A stretch of DNA of 64,000 nucleotides from Eretmocerus hayati (taxonomy: Eukaryota; Arthropoda; Insecta; Hymenoptera; Aphelinidae): positions 95,090,976 through 95,154,975 of the forward strand of contig CM056742.1 of assembly GCA_029851415.1 (NCBI GenBank), given 5' to 3'. The notes under the pieces were generated by a model. That model did not search any database. It was not told the origin of the DNA and worked only from the letters and a program-made list of their open reading frames with translations. Positions 36,335 to 46,917 of this stretch are shown piece after piece; the first letter of the stretch is position 1, and each line of letters starts with the position of its first letter. The translations under genes were made by a program, and so were the position numbers.

Positions 36335-36949
36335 AGTAGTATGAGTACCGGTATAGCGAGACATAACAAATGATGTCATCGCTTATCTTATCTTATCAGT
36401 GACGTCACGGTGGTGTGGGGGCAGTCTCGCCGAGTGGCTTATCTTATCTCATATCTTATCAGCGCGGTGGTGTGAGGGAGTCGAGCGTCGGGGCTTATCT
36501 TATCGCTGACGTCACCAAGGTCAGCGTGTGGCGTAGTATTTTCTTATCTCTATCGGTTAGTGGGTCACGGCGATAAGGAGGGGGGGGGGGGGGTAATAAC
36601 ATTGGGAGCGGCTGGCGTAAGGTGTTATCTCATCAGGTGATGGTGTTTACGCATTGTTTACAATAAATCGGTGGTGCGTCCAAGGTCACGGGTGGGGGTA
36701 ATAAACAAAAGGTGAGGCCGAGCAGCTGATGGTCCCGCTGGTGTAGCCGTGTGTATAGCTATATATATCGCCACGATATATAGATATACACATTACGGTG
36801 TGACCGCGTAGTACTCTGAGTTCGCGCAATGTTTAGATTGTTGATAATCAGTGGTCAAGGTCAGGTGGTGGGGGTGGTAAACAAAATATGGGACCGAACA
36901 GCTGATGAGCGAGGTCCCGCTGGTGTAGCCGCGTGTATAGCTATATATA
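36335..36949. repeat. Polinton left terminal inverted repeat
   Basis: About 615 bp, reverse complement of 55708-56304. Both copies share a G-run (near 36581 here), TATATATAGATATACAC, and the CGCTGGTGTAGCC segments. Mismatches include CpG-type transitions, such as GCGAGAC here against GCAAGAC in the right copy. Confidence 0.9.
36371..36514. promoter_or_regulatory. GATA and CRE site cluster in left TIR
   Basis: TTATC (GATA) cores occur in at least seven copies between 36382 and 36505. They alternate with TGACGTCA (36400-36407, 36507-36514) and a variant TGATGTCA (36371-36378). These are consensus sites for GATA-type zinc-finger proteins and CREB/ATF-type bZIP factors. Dense spacing suggests an enhancer or early promoter. 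Binding is inferred. Confidence 0.55.
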
Positions 36950-37733
36950 CGCCACGGTATATATAGATATAGTAGCGTCAGGTGATATTCTAACGCTGTT
37001 GGTCCATATACCAGCGTATATGAGTGAATAGTTGTAATATTTGAATCCTGGGCCAGAGAGCGATCGCAGCGCCCTTCTGTCGATAATAGAGCATCGGTAA
37101 TCATATCCACCCATGGTACCGCGTAATCTGGCTTATCGGCCCTCTGAATTTTACACGCCAAAGATATTATACTCTCAATATTTTCGCACACGTGCGTGAA
37201 GAAAATAATAGTCGATGAGCTTATCGGTTGCTAGATTACGGATCATCTTACCCATATCATTTGACGCCTTGGTCAGGATATGAACAGTGGAATAATATCC
37301 TATCGCTTTCTGTTTGGAAATATTTTACATTGCTCAGAAACCGTTGGGACTATCGATACTCATATTTCACCCCGGCAATATATGTATTATGTATCCGTAC
37401 ATATGAATGAATGGGAAGTATGGCCTTATCGCGATGAAATTTATGGAGCATTCCTCGAATAACCCTTCACATCAGGATGTGAATGCCAAAATAATCTCTT
37501 CTCGCTCTCGTATATGATACATCTCGGTGTACATTTTTCAAAATCTCAGTGAGTCATATCCTTGAGTAACGATCCGCACGTGTCGAACCTTGGGCTAAGC
37601 GTCGATTATTGTTTTGAGTAAGCATATTCGTGGGCGAGGATTTTGCGAGCAGGGTAATTCTTTACACATGCCAAATGCCCTGCAATGGTCAGTCTCGTGA
37701 CAAATCTTGAACGCAAGACACCGTTAGTGAAAA
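36950..37733. other. Non-coding Polinton stretch before the first gene
   Basis: No gene recognised. Short frames near 37228-37462 have no family signal. An initiator-like TCAGTC lies at 37689-37694, 40 bp before the first ATG, but without a clear TATA box. Confidence 0.4.
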
Positions 37734-38102
37734 ATGGCAAGCCCCGTAGAAGAGCTTCGTGAGGCAGTCCTCGCCCTGGCAGAGCGCCTACGTTATGACA
37801 ACGTGGGTGTGTGGCGGAGGTGCAACCGCGAGTGGTTAAGGCGAGTTCGGCGAGAGGATGTCTCGCTGAGCTTCCTCCTCAGGGAGTTCCGGGTGCTGCT
37901 GGGGCGATGCACATTTAGGCGCATCGCCTGACTGTTGCATCCCATATTTATGCGGTCGCGGTACGTCCTTATGCTCGTAGGGGACTACATTCTCCAGGCG
38001 AGGATGGAGCAGCTGCCGATTCTCGAAGAGGTGATGAACGAGTACCGCGAGGCTCTCGCTAAGTACAATTTTATTACGAAAAATTCAATTGTGATAAAGT
38101 GA
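37734..38102 (+). pseudogene. Small helical Polinton protein, one nonsense codon
   Basis: A frame of 122 codons interrupted by a single TGA at 37929-37931, continuing without a shift to TGA at 38100-38102. The product is Arg/Leu-rich and helical (VEELREAVLALAERLRY, WLRRVRREDVSLSFLLREF, then MEQLPILEEVMNEYREAL). No family recognised. It is the first gene after the left TIR, a place where midsize DNA viruses often keep an early regulatory gene. Continuity across the stop supports one gene. Confidence 0.5.
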
Positions 38103-39019
38103 CCCGGCGCTCGAAGCATACAAACTAGATGATACCTCCCGCGCGCAAGTGTCGAGTGCGGTTATAGGTGCGTGTCACGCGCGGGATAGGGTGTGCATAT
38201 ATATATATATATATATATCCATATACTCGAATGCTTGTATTAACAAACGGTCTAGACCGATAAGTGACGGCGATCTCGCTAACGAAAGTACATTGAGACG
38301 AACCGTCTTTCAATAGCCTAGTCACTTAAGTAACCGCGACTGTCAGTCGTCAGTTCAATAATAAACGAACGCGCGCTACCAATTTTGAACCGTGAGTGTG
38401 TGTATGCGCGAGTATATGCATTTGCATTCAACCATATTGCATTTTTAATTTTCATTCGCGGAAAAATTGGATGAAAAATCACATTTTGGATCATAACTCG
38501 GTCCCTGTAGCTCCAATCGCAATTCTGAGTGCAGATAACCTTTGGGTTCGATCTTTTTTTTGACTTGGGGCATATCCAAAACTGGTGTCAGAAATCCAAA
38601 ATTCTAATATTTATATTTCCAATTTTCGCGCCCCCACTACGCAACGTAGTTACACCGCGGCGAGAGAGAGAGAGAGTGTGTCTGCTCGGGTGGGATCAGC
38701 GCGCTAGTGGGGATAGATGGAGGTGGAGAGAGAGACTCGACTACGGAAGCCCGTAGAGACGTGTCAGTCCCATCCATCGCGCGCTAGTTTTTACGGAGGC
38801 CCGTAGAGACCTGGCAAAGCCCTTCCATCGCGCGCTTGTTTTTACGGAGGCCTGTAGAGACCTGTCAGGGCCATCCATCGTGCGCTTGTTTCTTACGGAA
38901 TCCCGTATGGTCGATATTTGTCGCATGGTCGAAGCGGATGTTCAACGTTTGGGATTTTATGAATATGAATGAGATTCGTTCATGCATTTAGTGAATGATT
39001 TTCTTCTTTTGTGTTCCAG
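38103..39019. other. Promoter/intron-like region with a 51-bp minisatellite
   Basis: It contains (TA)n near 38197, paired initiator-like TCAGTC/TCAGTT near 38342-38353, (GA)n tracts near 38661-38735, and three 50-51-bp repeats (about 38746-38897; core GCCCGTAGAGAC...CCATCGCGCGC). It ends at a strong acceptor, TTTTGTGTTCCAG, at 39019. It is likely the 5' region and first intron of the acidic gene; the first exon could not be placed. Confidence 0.45.
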
Positions 39020-40623
39020 CTCTCGACCGTCTCCTCAAGATGCCGACGCGGTCGATAATAACAGTGACAGCGACTACGACAACGATGACGATGAGGTTAT
39101 CGTCGTGGACGGGCCCGCCATCGACAGGGCCGTGGCGGAGCTCCATGAGATGATGGGTTTCGAGAATGATTCGGGGGTCGGAGGCGACTCCGATCTTTCG
39201 AGTGTTGAGGAGGAGGAGGAGGAAGAGGAGGAGGAGGAGGAGGAGGATGAAGAGAAAGAAGGGGAGGAGGATAATGATGATGATGATGATGATGAGGAGG
39301 AGGGGGCCATTGACGTTACCGATTCCGAGGATGAGGACGTCGATGTTGTCGCCGAAGAAGATGGTGTAGTTCACGATAACGAACCACAGCCGATGGAAGT
39401 TGAACGTGAGTTTCCGACTTATCAAACGTTTCGAAATAATGCGTGCATGTTCTCATGTGATTTTCCTCTATTTTACAGCACAACTGGGGCATGATGGTGC
39501 AGGTGATAATGACAACGACGACGACAATGAATCCGTGCTCGTTGTTGACACGGAAGATGAAAAGGACCGGGAGCGCCACGATGATTCAAGGGCGGTCGTC
39601 GATGAATCGGACTCTCGGTCTAGCGAAGGCCCTGACGTGGTGGAACAAGTTGTCGTGGGGCATCCTGCCGTGGAACAACGCGAAGCGGAAGATCTTCCGA
39701 TGCATGAGAGACTTGCCGTTATCTATCCTATTTCTCTGCGAGACGCTGTCGCGGGGTTGAGAAGGTATACCAGCGATTCCGAAGAAGAAGAAGAAGAAGA
39801 ACATCCTCGTGCAGCCATGGCTGAATTAATCCACCCCCATCACCAAAACATGCCTCTACCCGATAGTAGCGACACAAGCGATGACGATGGAAGCGATCGT
39901 GCATCCCCAAGTCCAGTTCCAGCTGCGATACCGATTGAGCAGGTATTCCCTGAAGTAGTGTGAGCCCGAGAACTTCAGCAGGGTTGGCAAGATGCGATGG
40001 AAATCATAAATGCCGGCAACCAGTACCCGTTGTGGTCCCAAGAATGGCACGAATTACAAACTGACTCGTTGCCGCAGCTCCTACGAGCTTAAGGTCATCA
40101 GGGACCGTTTGGCAATCTCCTGCATGTCCTACAAGAGCGTGATGCACGATTTGGTTTCAACGAAGAGCATCGGGATATGCTGATTGACTTCTGGTACCAG
40201 CGAGATAATTCGGCAGTACAGAACCAATTCTACCTTCACAGGCACGGCGTGGAGTACCCGGTTGACTTCTTCGAAAACAACAGTAATGAAAGGAACATCA
40301 ACGAATGTAAGCCATTTACACTCATTCATACGTTACCGTTGTTCAAAGAATCTGTATTGATAGTTTATTCTTTCTTTTTGATCTTGTTCCTGACAAAAGA
40401 TGTGAGGAGATGGATCAACGACGGTGTACCCCCACTACAAGGTATACATCCAGATTTTCTAGAATATAGCATGAGAAGGATGATCTGGGCTCCGAGAGCA
40501 CAGGAGCTCCGTTGGTTTGACGACCAGTCGGAAGATCCGAATTCGCCTCTCTGTTTGGAGCCAGATTTACAAGATCTCCTCCAGTCTGTGCGTGAAACTT
40601 TTTACGGGATCCCCGAAGATTGA
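39020..40623 (+). pseudogene. Intron-containing acidic Polinton protein
   Basis: Exons are 39020-39405, 39479-40306 and 40400-40623. The introns (73 and 93 bp) have GTGAG/TTTTACAG and GTAAGC/ACAAAAG borders and keep the frame. The first two exons encode long Asp/Glu runs (poly-E near 39210-39245, D/E near 39270-39300 and 39779-39800). The rest is a folded-looking domain (WSQEWHELQ, MLIDFWYQRDNSAVQNQFYLHRHGVEYPVD, RRWINDGVPPLQGIHPDFLEY). In-frame TGA (39961) and TAA (40090) interrupt it. No family is recognised. Acidic tracts suggest a nuclear DNA- or histone-interacting protein. The 93-bp intron is also open, so it could be retained. Confidence 0.55.
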
Positions 40624-40786
40624 TTGTTGTTTTTGTTATCGTTGCACTTGACTGTTGTTATAGAGAATTAAAATATTTTTGTACTTTTGTAAATATCTTA
40701 GTTCGAAGTAGCAATGAATTTTCCGGTTCAAACTCAAGTTTAATGAATTCATAAATGACCAATTTCGTCTATATCATTCCTCACAG

Positions 40787-43700
40787 CTCAAAAGAATGAA
40801 GGTCGCTTGGCTCTCGTGTGGGGTGGTGATCCCCAGGATACGCCGCTGGATCTGAGTGCCGCGGGAAATTAAGTAGTTTTGCAAGACGAGCCACTCGACC
40901 ACCAGGTTAGATTATCACCTGTAATCCGAGAGGTCGATGCACAAGATTTGAGAGAAGCCGAGGAGTCCTTTCAGCAGCCGCAACAAGTAAGACCGTCGGT
41001 GATTCAGTTTGCACAACGGGAAATACACGTCATTCAGCTTGGCGGCGAGGCGAAACCGGTGACGGCGGAAATCGAGAGCACAACGCGACCGTCGGCGACA
41101 ACGCCGACGACGACAACGACGACAATGACGAGAACGGGGAACAAGCTGACGGCGAGTATTCCGATTCCAATAGTGAAAATGAATCCGATAGCGAGTACGA
41201 AGAATACGATAGCGAATATGAGTACGATAGTGACAGATATAGTGCTGACAGTGACGAGGGACGGGGTGACCACGACGACGACGATGACGAAGACGCCAAT
41301 ATCGACATTCGTCCTCCGGGCGAGAGATTCACAATCATAAGTCAAAACGATCGCCCCGTTCGGAGATTTGGGGTCATGGGTAGACATTTTTCGAAGCGGG
41401 TAAACGAACGCCCCAACGAGAATATAAATTCATTGATTTGGTACGAGATGGCTATGAGAGATATTCACGCGTATTTAGTTTCGCTGATGGGTAACGAAAA
41501 CGACCTCGCGAGTGTGTCGGTTCGGTGTGACCGCTTCGCTCATGGTGCCGGTGGAATGTCCCTGCGTCCGCGAAATAATTCTTCACACGCTGATTTGTGT
41601 AATTTGATCCAGCGACTGAGTAGGGGTAACGATAATTGCGAGCTCGACGAGACTTTTGAGGTGCGAGCAGTATACGTCGACATGACTGCAGGCGCGGGGA
41701 AATGGAAACCAGTCACCATAGATGTTGTCAGATCTAAGTCGGTCGTGGCGATTCGGAACGATGACGACGAGTTGTGTTTACCCAGAGCTCTCGTTGTGGG
41801 GGAAGCCCACTTCGACAAAAAGAACATCGGGACAGCTGAATCCATCCAAACATGGAACGCGATCCGTGACGGGCGTAGACAAGTCCTGGGAGATTCCGCG
41901 CGACTGCTATGTATCGAAGCAAGCGTAGTCGTTCCCAAAGGGGGCTGCGGAATGCGCGAAATCAGAAAATTTCAGAAGTACTATGCCGCAAAAGGTATAG
42001 TCATCAGAGTTTTCGACGAGGCGAACATGGGCACGGGTGAGTCGGCGATTTTCGACGGCACAAAATATGTGGATATCCGTTGTGTACCTGTGGGCGCGAT
42101 CAATCATTTGTACAACAGCAGAGCGCGGCACTTTGATAGCATTGTCAATCTAACGGGTATTGTACAGGCAAAATTCTTTTGCGAGCCCTGTAACTTTAGA
42201 TATTTCCGAGTCAATCAACACAAATGCAAGAAATCTTGTCCGCAGTGTTTCTCATCACCCGCTTGCCCGACAGAAAATACATAACTTGTCAAGTGCCATG
42301 ACTGCGACAGATATTTCAACGGTCGCGACTGCTATGAGAAACACGAAACAGACGGTAGTTACAAAAAAGACAATAAAAAATTGTGTGACGTTCTCAAGCT
42401 TTGCAAGAGCTGTTTCAGGACTGTAAATATTTATAATAGGAGGCACGAGTGCGGTGTTCAATATTGTAAGCAATGTCATACAGCGCATTCCCCAAGCGAG
42501 CTGTGTTACGTCCAGCCTGTCAAACCGGATACGACTGCTCACAAGTACTGCTACGTGATTTACGATTGCGAAACTCAGCAGGTCAAAAAACACAATGGTC
42601 ACGAGACGACAACCGAACACGAGGTGGTACTCATAATGGCTCATCAAGTATGCACGGATTGTATAGATCGCGGCGATGATATAAAGAATAATTGCAATAC
42701 GTGCGGTCCGAGGTACTTTGAGTTCAAGATAGATCCCGTGAAAGAGCTCATTGATCTCACAGTGCGGAAGCAAACGGCTTTCAGAGAGATGATCGTGATT
42801 GGGCACAATAGCGGTAATTTTGACGGACAATTCATTTTGAAAAGATTAGTATCTGATTAGGAACACCCACTACCCAGTGTGATACTCTGCGGGGACAAAA
42901 TTATAAGTATGAAAGTACGAGACACAAAATTCATCGACAGCCTGAACTTTTTCCACATCAGGTTGAGTCTCTGCCCAAAGACGTTTGGCTTGCCCGAGAG
43001 CAGCGAGAAGGGTTACTTCCCGCATTTGTTTACTAGTCCCGACGCTTGGGTATATGAAGGAGAGCTGCCAGACGAAAAATTTTATTCTCCTGGTACAATG
43101 TCACCTAGTGAACGAGAAAAATTTTTCGAATGGTACAACGCAACGAAACCAAACTATTATTTCGTTTTCAAGAATGAAATCGTTGGATACTGCAATATGG
43201 ACGTTGAGATCCTGCGTGGGGCATGCAGAGAGTTCAGAAAATTCTTCCTCGAACTAGGTGATACGGACCCGTTCGCTTCAGCTGTCACGATCGCATCCGC
43301 GTGTAATCTGCTCTTCCGGAAAAAATTCTTGAAGCCAAACACGATAGCTATAATCCCACGCGGGGGTTATAGGAGGGGTGACAAGCATTCTCAGAAGTCT
43401 TCGGAATGGTTATTGACGTGCAAGTGGGATTTGAGTAAAGAGATTATACACGCTGGTCGAGCGAGAGAGTACAGATTACCCGAAGGTTTCACCGTCGACG
43501 GCTACTTACCGAACCTGGATCCCAACAACAGTTAGGGTACCGTGTTTGAATATCAGGGGTGCTTCTATCACGGATGTCTTAAATGCTTTAACGGTAATCG
43601 CAGCAGGAGAATCGTTTCCGGGAGGTCACACGACGAGGTCTATGAAAGCACTCAAGCTAAAATCAAACGGATGGAATCTTTCGGGTATACGGTGCGCGAG

Positions 43701-45242
43701 ATGTGGAAATGCGAATTCGACAAAATTAAAGAAAACGACCCCGGCATCCGAGATTACGTCTCAAGCCATCCTCTAATGAGCAAGATCACGCTGAATGCTA
43801 GGGGTACATTCTTCGGTGGCCGCACTGAAAATCTCGTGACGCATTACGATGTCAAAGGAAATGAAATAATCTGCTACCATGACGTAACCTCACTGTACCC
43901 CTCTGTGAACAAAAAAGGTAAATACCCCATCGGGCATCCGCGCAGGATATACGTCGGACGCGAGTGTGACGCTCTGACGGGCGGAGACAGCAATGATTTA
44001 TCACGAGTCGAAGGCGTAGTCAAATGTCGAGTATTACCGCCGCGCAACTTGTACCTACCACTCCTTCCGATCAAGATGCGCGGTCGCTTACTCTTTGCAT
44101 TGTGTCGCTCATGCTGTCAGGAGATGCGTCAAGAAGATTGTAATCACGAAAACATCGATCAGCGTACGTTCGAAAACGAGTGGGTGGTTGACGGACTGAG
44201 GAAAGCTATCGAGCTCGGTTACCGGATTATCGAAATACACGTCATATGGCAATATGAGATCACGCAGTTTGACCCCGTCACGGGGGAGAGGGGCCTGTTT
44301 GTCAAGTATGTGAATATGTTGTTGAAGAGTGAACAGCAGGCTAGCGGGTTTCCGCCTGGATGCGTCGATGAGGCTAGTAAAAAGCGGTACATAGAAGAGT
44401 ACGAGCGGGCCGAGGAAATCAAACTGGATATCGACAAGATCGAGCACAATCCGGGGCTCCGCTCTGTTGCCAAGATGGCGCTTAACTCATTCTGGGGGAA
44501 GTGGGGACAGAGAGACAACTTGCTACAGACCGAAATAGTGAAATCACGCAGGGCACTTATGAAATTATTGCACGCACCAGAAAAAGAAGTCCACGACATT
44601 CTGATCGCGAGCGATGAAGTTCTGTATGTCAGCTGGCGGTATCGAAACAAAGCGGTCGAGTCTTCTCCCAACACCAACGTACTCTTAGCTGCTTATACCA
44701 CCGCGCAAGCGCGTCTCCGACTATACGAGGAGATTGAAAAGCTCGGGAAACGGACCCTTAACATGGACACGGACTTATGTATCTTCGTTTCTCGTAAAGA
44801 CGATCCGACAGAATACAAACCACACCTCGGTCCGTTTCTCGGGGAAATGACCGACGAGTTGGAATGCTATGGCGAGAACGCGTACATACGCTCGTTCGTA
44901 TCCGGGGGATCCAAGTTTTACGGTTACGAGGTAGTTGTCCCGGGTAGCAACCAAGTATTCGAAACATGCAAAGTCAAGGGTATCTCGTTGAATTCCGATA
45001 ACAGTAAGAAAATCAATCTCGGTAGTATAAAACAGCTTGTGGACCAGTGGTTCGACAGAGAGCCCGACCAGGAACTAGACTCGATGAGATAAGATTTCAG
45101 AGCGATAAGAAAAACACGCTTGCATGACGTGATAACGCGCAAGGAATTCAAAACTTGCACCATAGTTCTGCGTAAGAGGCGTTATATCTCACCAACTCTC
45201 TCTCTCCCGTTTGGATATCGTGACGATGACGCTACGCGATGA
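40787..45242 (+). pseudogene. polB: Protein-primed DNA polymerase B
   Basis: Replicates the element from protein-primed ends. The exonuclease motifs are Exo I YDCET (42561-42575), Exo II GHNSGNFDGQF (near 42801) and Exo III YCNMD (43188). The polymerase motifs are A, DVTSLYPS (43881); B, KMALNSFWGKWG (44472); and C, MDTD (44763). An acceptor (CCTCACAG) precedes 40787; the first exon is not placed. The N-terminal part (PLDLS at 40843-40857, then VIQFAQREIHVIQLGGE) is followed by a frame change near 41045 into an Asp/Glu-rich linker that runs into the conserved polymerase at about 41330. In-frame stops occur at 40870, 42282, 42858, 43533 and 45090, with homology in the same frame on both sides. 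The natural end appears to be TGA 45240-45242. Confidence 0.9.
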
Positions 45243-45683
45243 TCTCACGTTACTTGGACAGATTCGATGAGTGAGAATATATTTGATGATTGTGATGCAA
45301 ATAATAAATACTGCTCGTACCACGAATGACGCTTCCCATTTCATTGAAACCATCCTACAGCTCCAGATTGAAGTCTCCATGCGCCTAGGCAATGATAACA
45401 CGCGTGCACACACGATCGCAACTCGCGTGACTGAGCTGATTCTCGCGCGCAAAAGCTGATTCACGCGTGGGTAAGCTCCTCTCTCTCGCGGAAGGGTAGA
45501 GCTTATCCGCGCGGTCTCAAGATTATTCACGCGAGACTCGGCTTGGCTCTTTGCGGAGCGCGCGTGTGGCCGTGAGCTCATAGCCCCACGTTCCTCGCCC
45601 CGCCGCCGCCGCCCGCCCGCGGGTATGGCTCGGTCCAGCGGACGTAGCGAGAGATGACTGACGCGAGTTTCATTGGTAGATGA
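45243..45683. promoter_or_regulatory. PolB 3' end and CpG-rich region before the ATPase
   Basis: AATAAA at 45303-45308 is a plausible polyadenylation signal for polB. Then comes a CpG-rich stretch with repeated CACGCG/CGCGTG motifs, a GGGTAAGCTC...GAGCTTATCC hairpin near 45471-45502, and a GCC-repeat. It probably regulates the late gene block. Confidence 0.4.
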
Positions 45684-45718
45684 TATAAATTGCGAAATTC
45701 TCCTTCCTCCTCTCAGTT
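45684..45718 (+). promoter_or_regulatory. Core promoter of the ATPase gene
   Basis: TATAAAT at 45684-45690 and an arthropod-type initiator TCAGTT at 45713-45718, with the initiator A 31 bp downstream of the TATA start. This matches standard spacing and leaves a 9-10-nt leader before the ATG at 45725. Confidence 0.6.
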
Positions 45719-45724
45719 GTCAAG

Positions 45725-46792
45725 ATGGACGTAAGGTGGCAGCACCCATTCACGAGCTGTATTTGCCGACCTACTTTATGTGGTAAGACTCAGTGGATCC
45801 GTAGATTTCTCGCCCACTTACCGGATATTTCCAACGTGCGCTTCGATCGAATTCTATTTTATTACGCCGAATGGCAGGAGACCTACTCCAGAGATTTAAA
45901 ACCGGGTATTCCCGGCATCCAAATCGAGTTTCGAGAAGGTCTTCCTGAACCAAGCGACTACTCGAACGACAACGAGAAGAAAAAGCTGCTGATCCTGGAT
46001 GACCTGATGCGTAAATCCTCGAATCACCTGGTGTTGGATTTATTCACAAAGGGGTCGCATCATCGAAACATCAGTGTCATTTTCATCACGCAGAATATGT
46101 TTCATCAAGGCAAAGCGCAGAGAGATATTAGCTTGAACACGAAATATTTGGTTATTTTCAAAAACCCTCGAGACAGAGCGAAAATACAGCATCTAGCGCG
46201 TCAAGTTTGTCCGGAAGATCCGCGATTATTACGCGACGCTTATCTGGAGGCAACGACAGAGCCACACTGGTATCTTTTTCTAGATCTTTCGCAGAACGCT
46301 CTCGACGAATTCAGATTCCGCACCAGGATCTTCCCTGATGATGAAGTCCACTATGCTTACGTGCCAAAGTATGTAAAATTAAATTCCGGAGGAGGACTAC
46401 GATCCGAGAACAAGTATTGGCTCCACATAGTCGAATGCTCCAGCTTATTGCGAACAATGGCTGAAGCAGGATCGGAAAGCGCGCGCTTGCCCGGTAAGCA
46501 TTTCACAAAGAAACGCATCGCTATTTTACAAGCTCTCCGACACGCTGATCCCCGTCAACGAGCTGTGCTGCTGCGCGAAGTCGATAAGATACTCGTAAAG
46601 TGTATTTGCGAGTGCGCTCTCAAGGTGCTCCACAGTGTTGTATCTCTAAAAGATAACGAAAAGAAAAGGCTCCGACGGCATAAGAACGTATTACGACAGT
46701 TGGCTCATAAAAATACATCGTATTGGCGCAAAAAGAAGAAGACCATTGTTCAGAGCGGAGGGTCTTTTCTACCGATACTATTGAGTCCATAA
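45725..46792 (+). CDS. A32/FtsK-HerA-type packaging ATPase fused to a small basic protein
   Basis: 355 residues. The ATPase would drive genome packaging into capsids. Walker A is CRPTLCGKT (residues 14-22), in which the usual first Gly of GPTxSGKT is Arg; Walker B is LLILDDLM (Asp 92-93). VIFITQNMF and a downstream Arg-rich box follow. The ATPase homology ends near residue 235. From Met245 (ATG 46457) the frame encodes what is usually a separate Polinton protein (ADPRQRAVLLREVD, CICECALKVLHS, a basic segment, SGGSFLPILLSP). No stop lies between them, so this is a fusion by loss of the ATPase stop or by a small indel. A lone start at 46457 could still yield the small protein. Confidence 0.85.
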   Translation: MDVRWQHPFTSCICRPTLCGKTQWIRRFLAHLPDISNVRFDRILFYYAEWQETYSRDLKPGIPGIQIEFREGLPEPSDYSNDNEKKKLLILDDLMRKSSNHLVLDLFTKGSHHRNISVIFITQNMFHQGKAQRDISLNTKYLVIFKNPRDRAKIQHLARQVCPEDPRLLRDAYLEATTEPHWYLFLDLSQNALDEFRFRTRIFPDDEVHYAYVPKYVKLNSGGGLRSENKYWLHIVECSSLLRTMAEAGSESARLPGKHFTKKRIAILQALRHADPRQRAVLLREVDKILVKCICECALKVLHSVVSLKDNEKKRLRRHKNVLRQLAHKNTSYWRKKKKTIVQSGGSFLPILLSP

Positions 46793-46917
46793 GTGATTTT
46801 GGTAGATTTTTTCGTCCTTGATGGTTCCGTCCTTCAAGATCGACGAGACCAAATGTTCAACTTGTATACTATTGAGTCCAATTCTCGGCGCTCTGGTTAC
46901 TAAACTTTTACAGTGAC

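Noticed and set aside
38988..39425. Minus-strand frames rich in Leu, Ile and Ser opposite the acidic gene
   Set aside because: They are antisense shadows of the Asp/Glu codon runs.
41888..41940. LLCIE (L-x-C-x-E, Rb-binding pattern) near 41908
   Set aside because: It lies inside the conserved N-terminal domain of PolB rather than in a disordered early protein, so a chance match is more likely.
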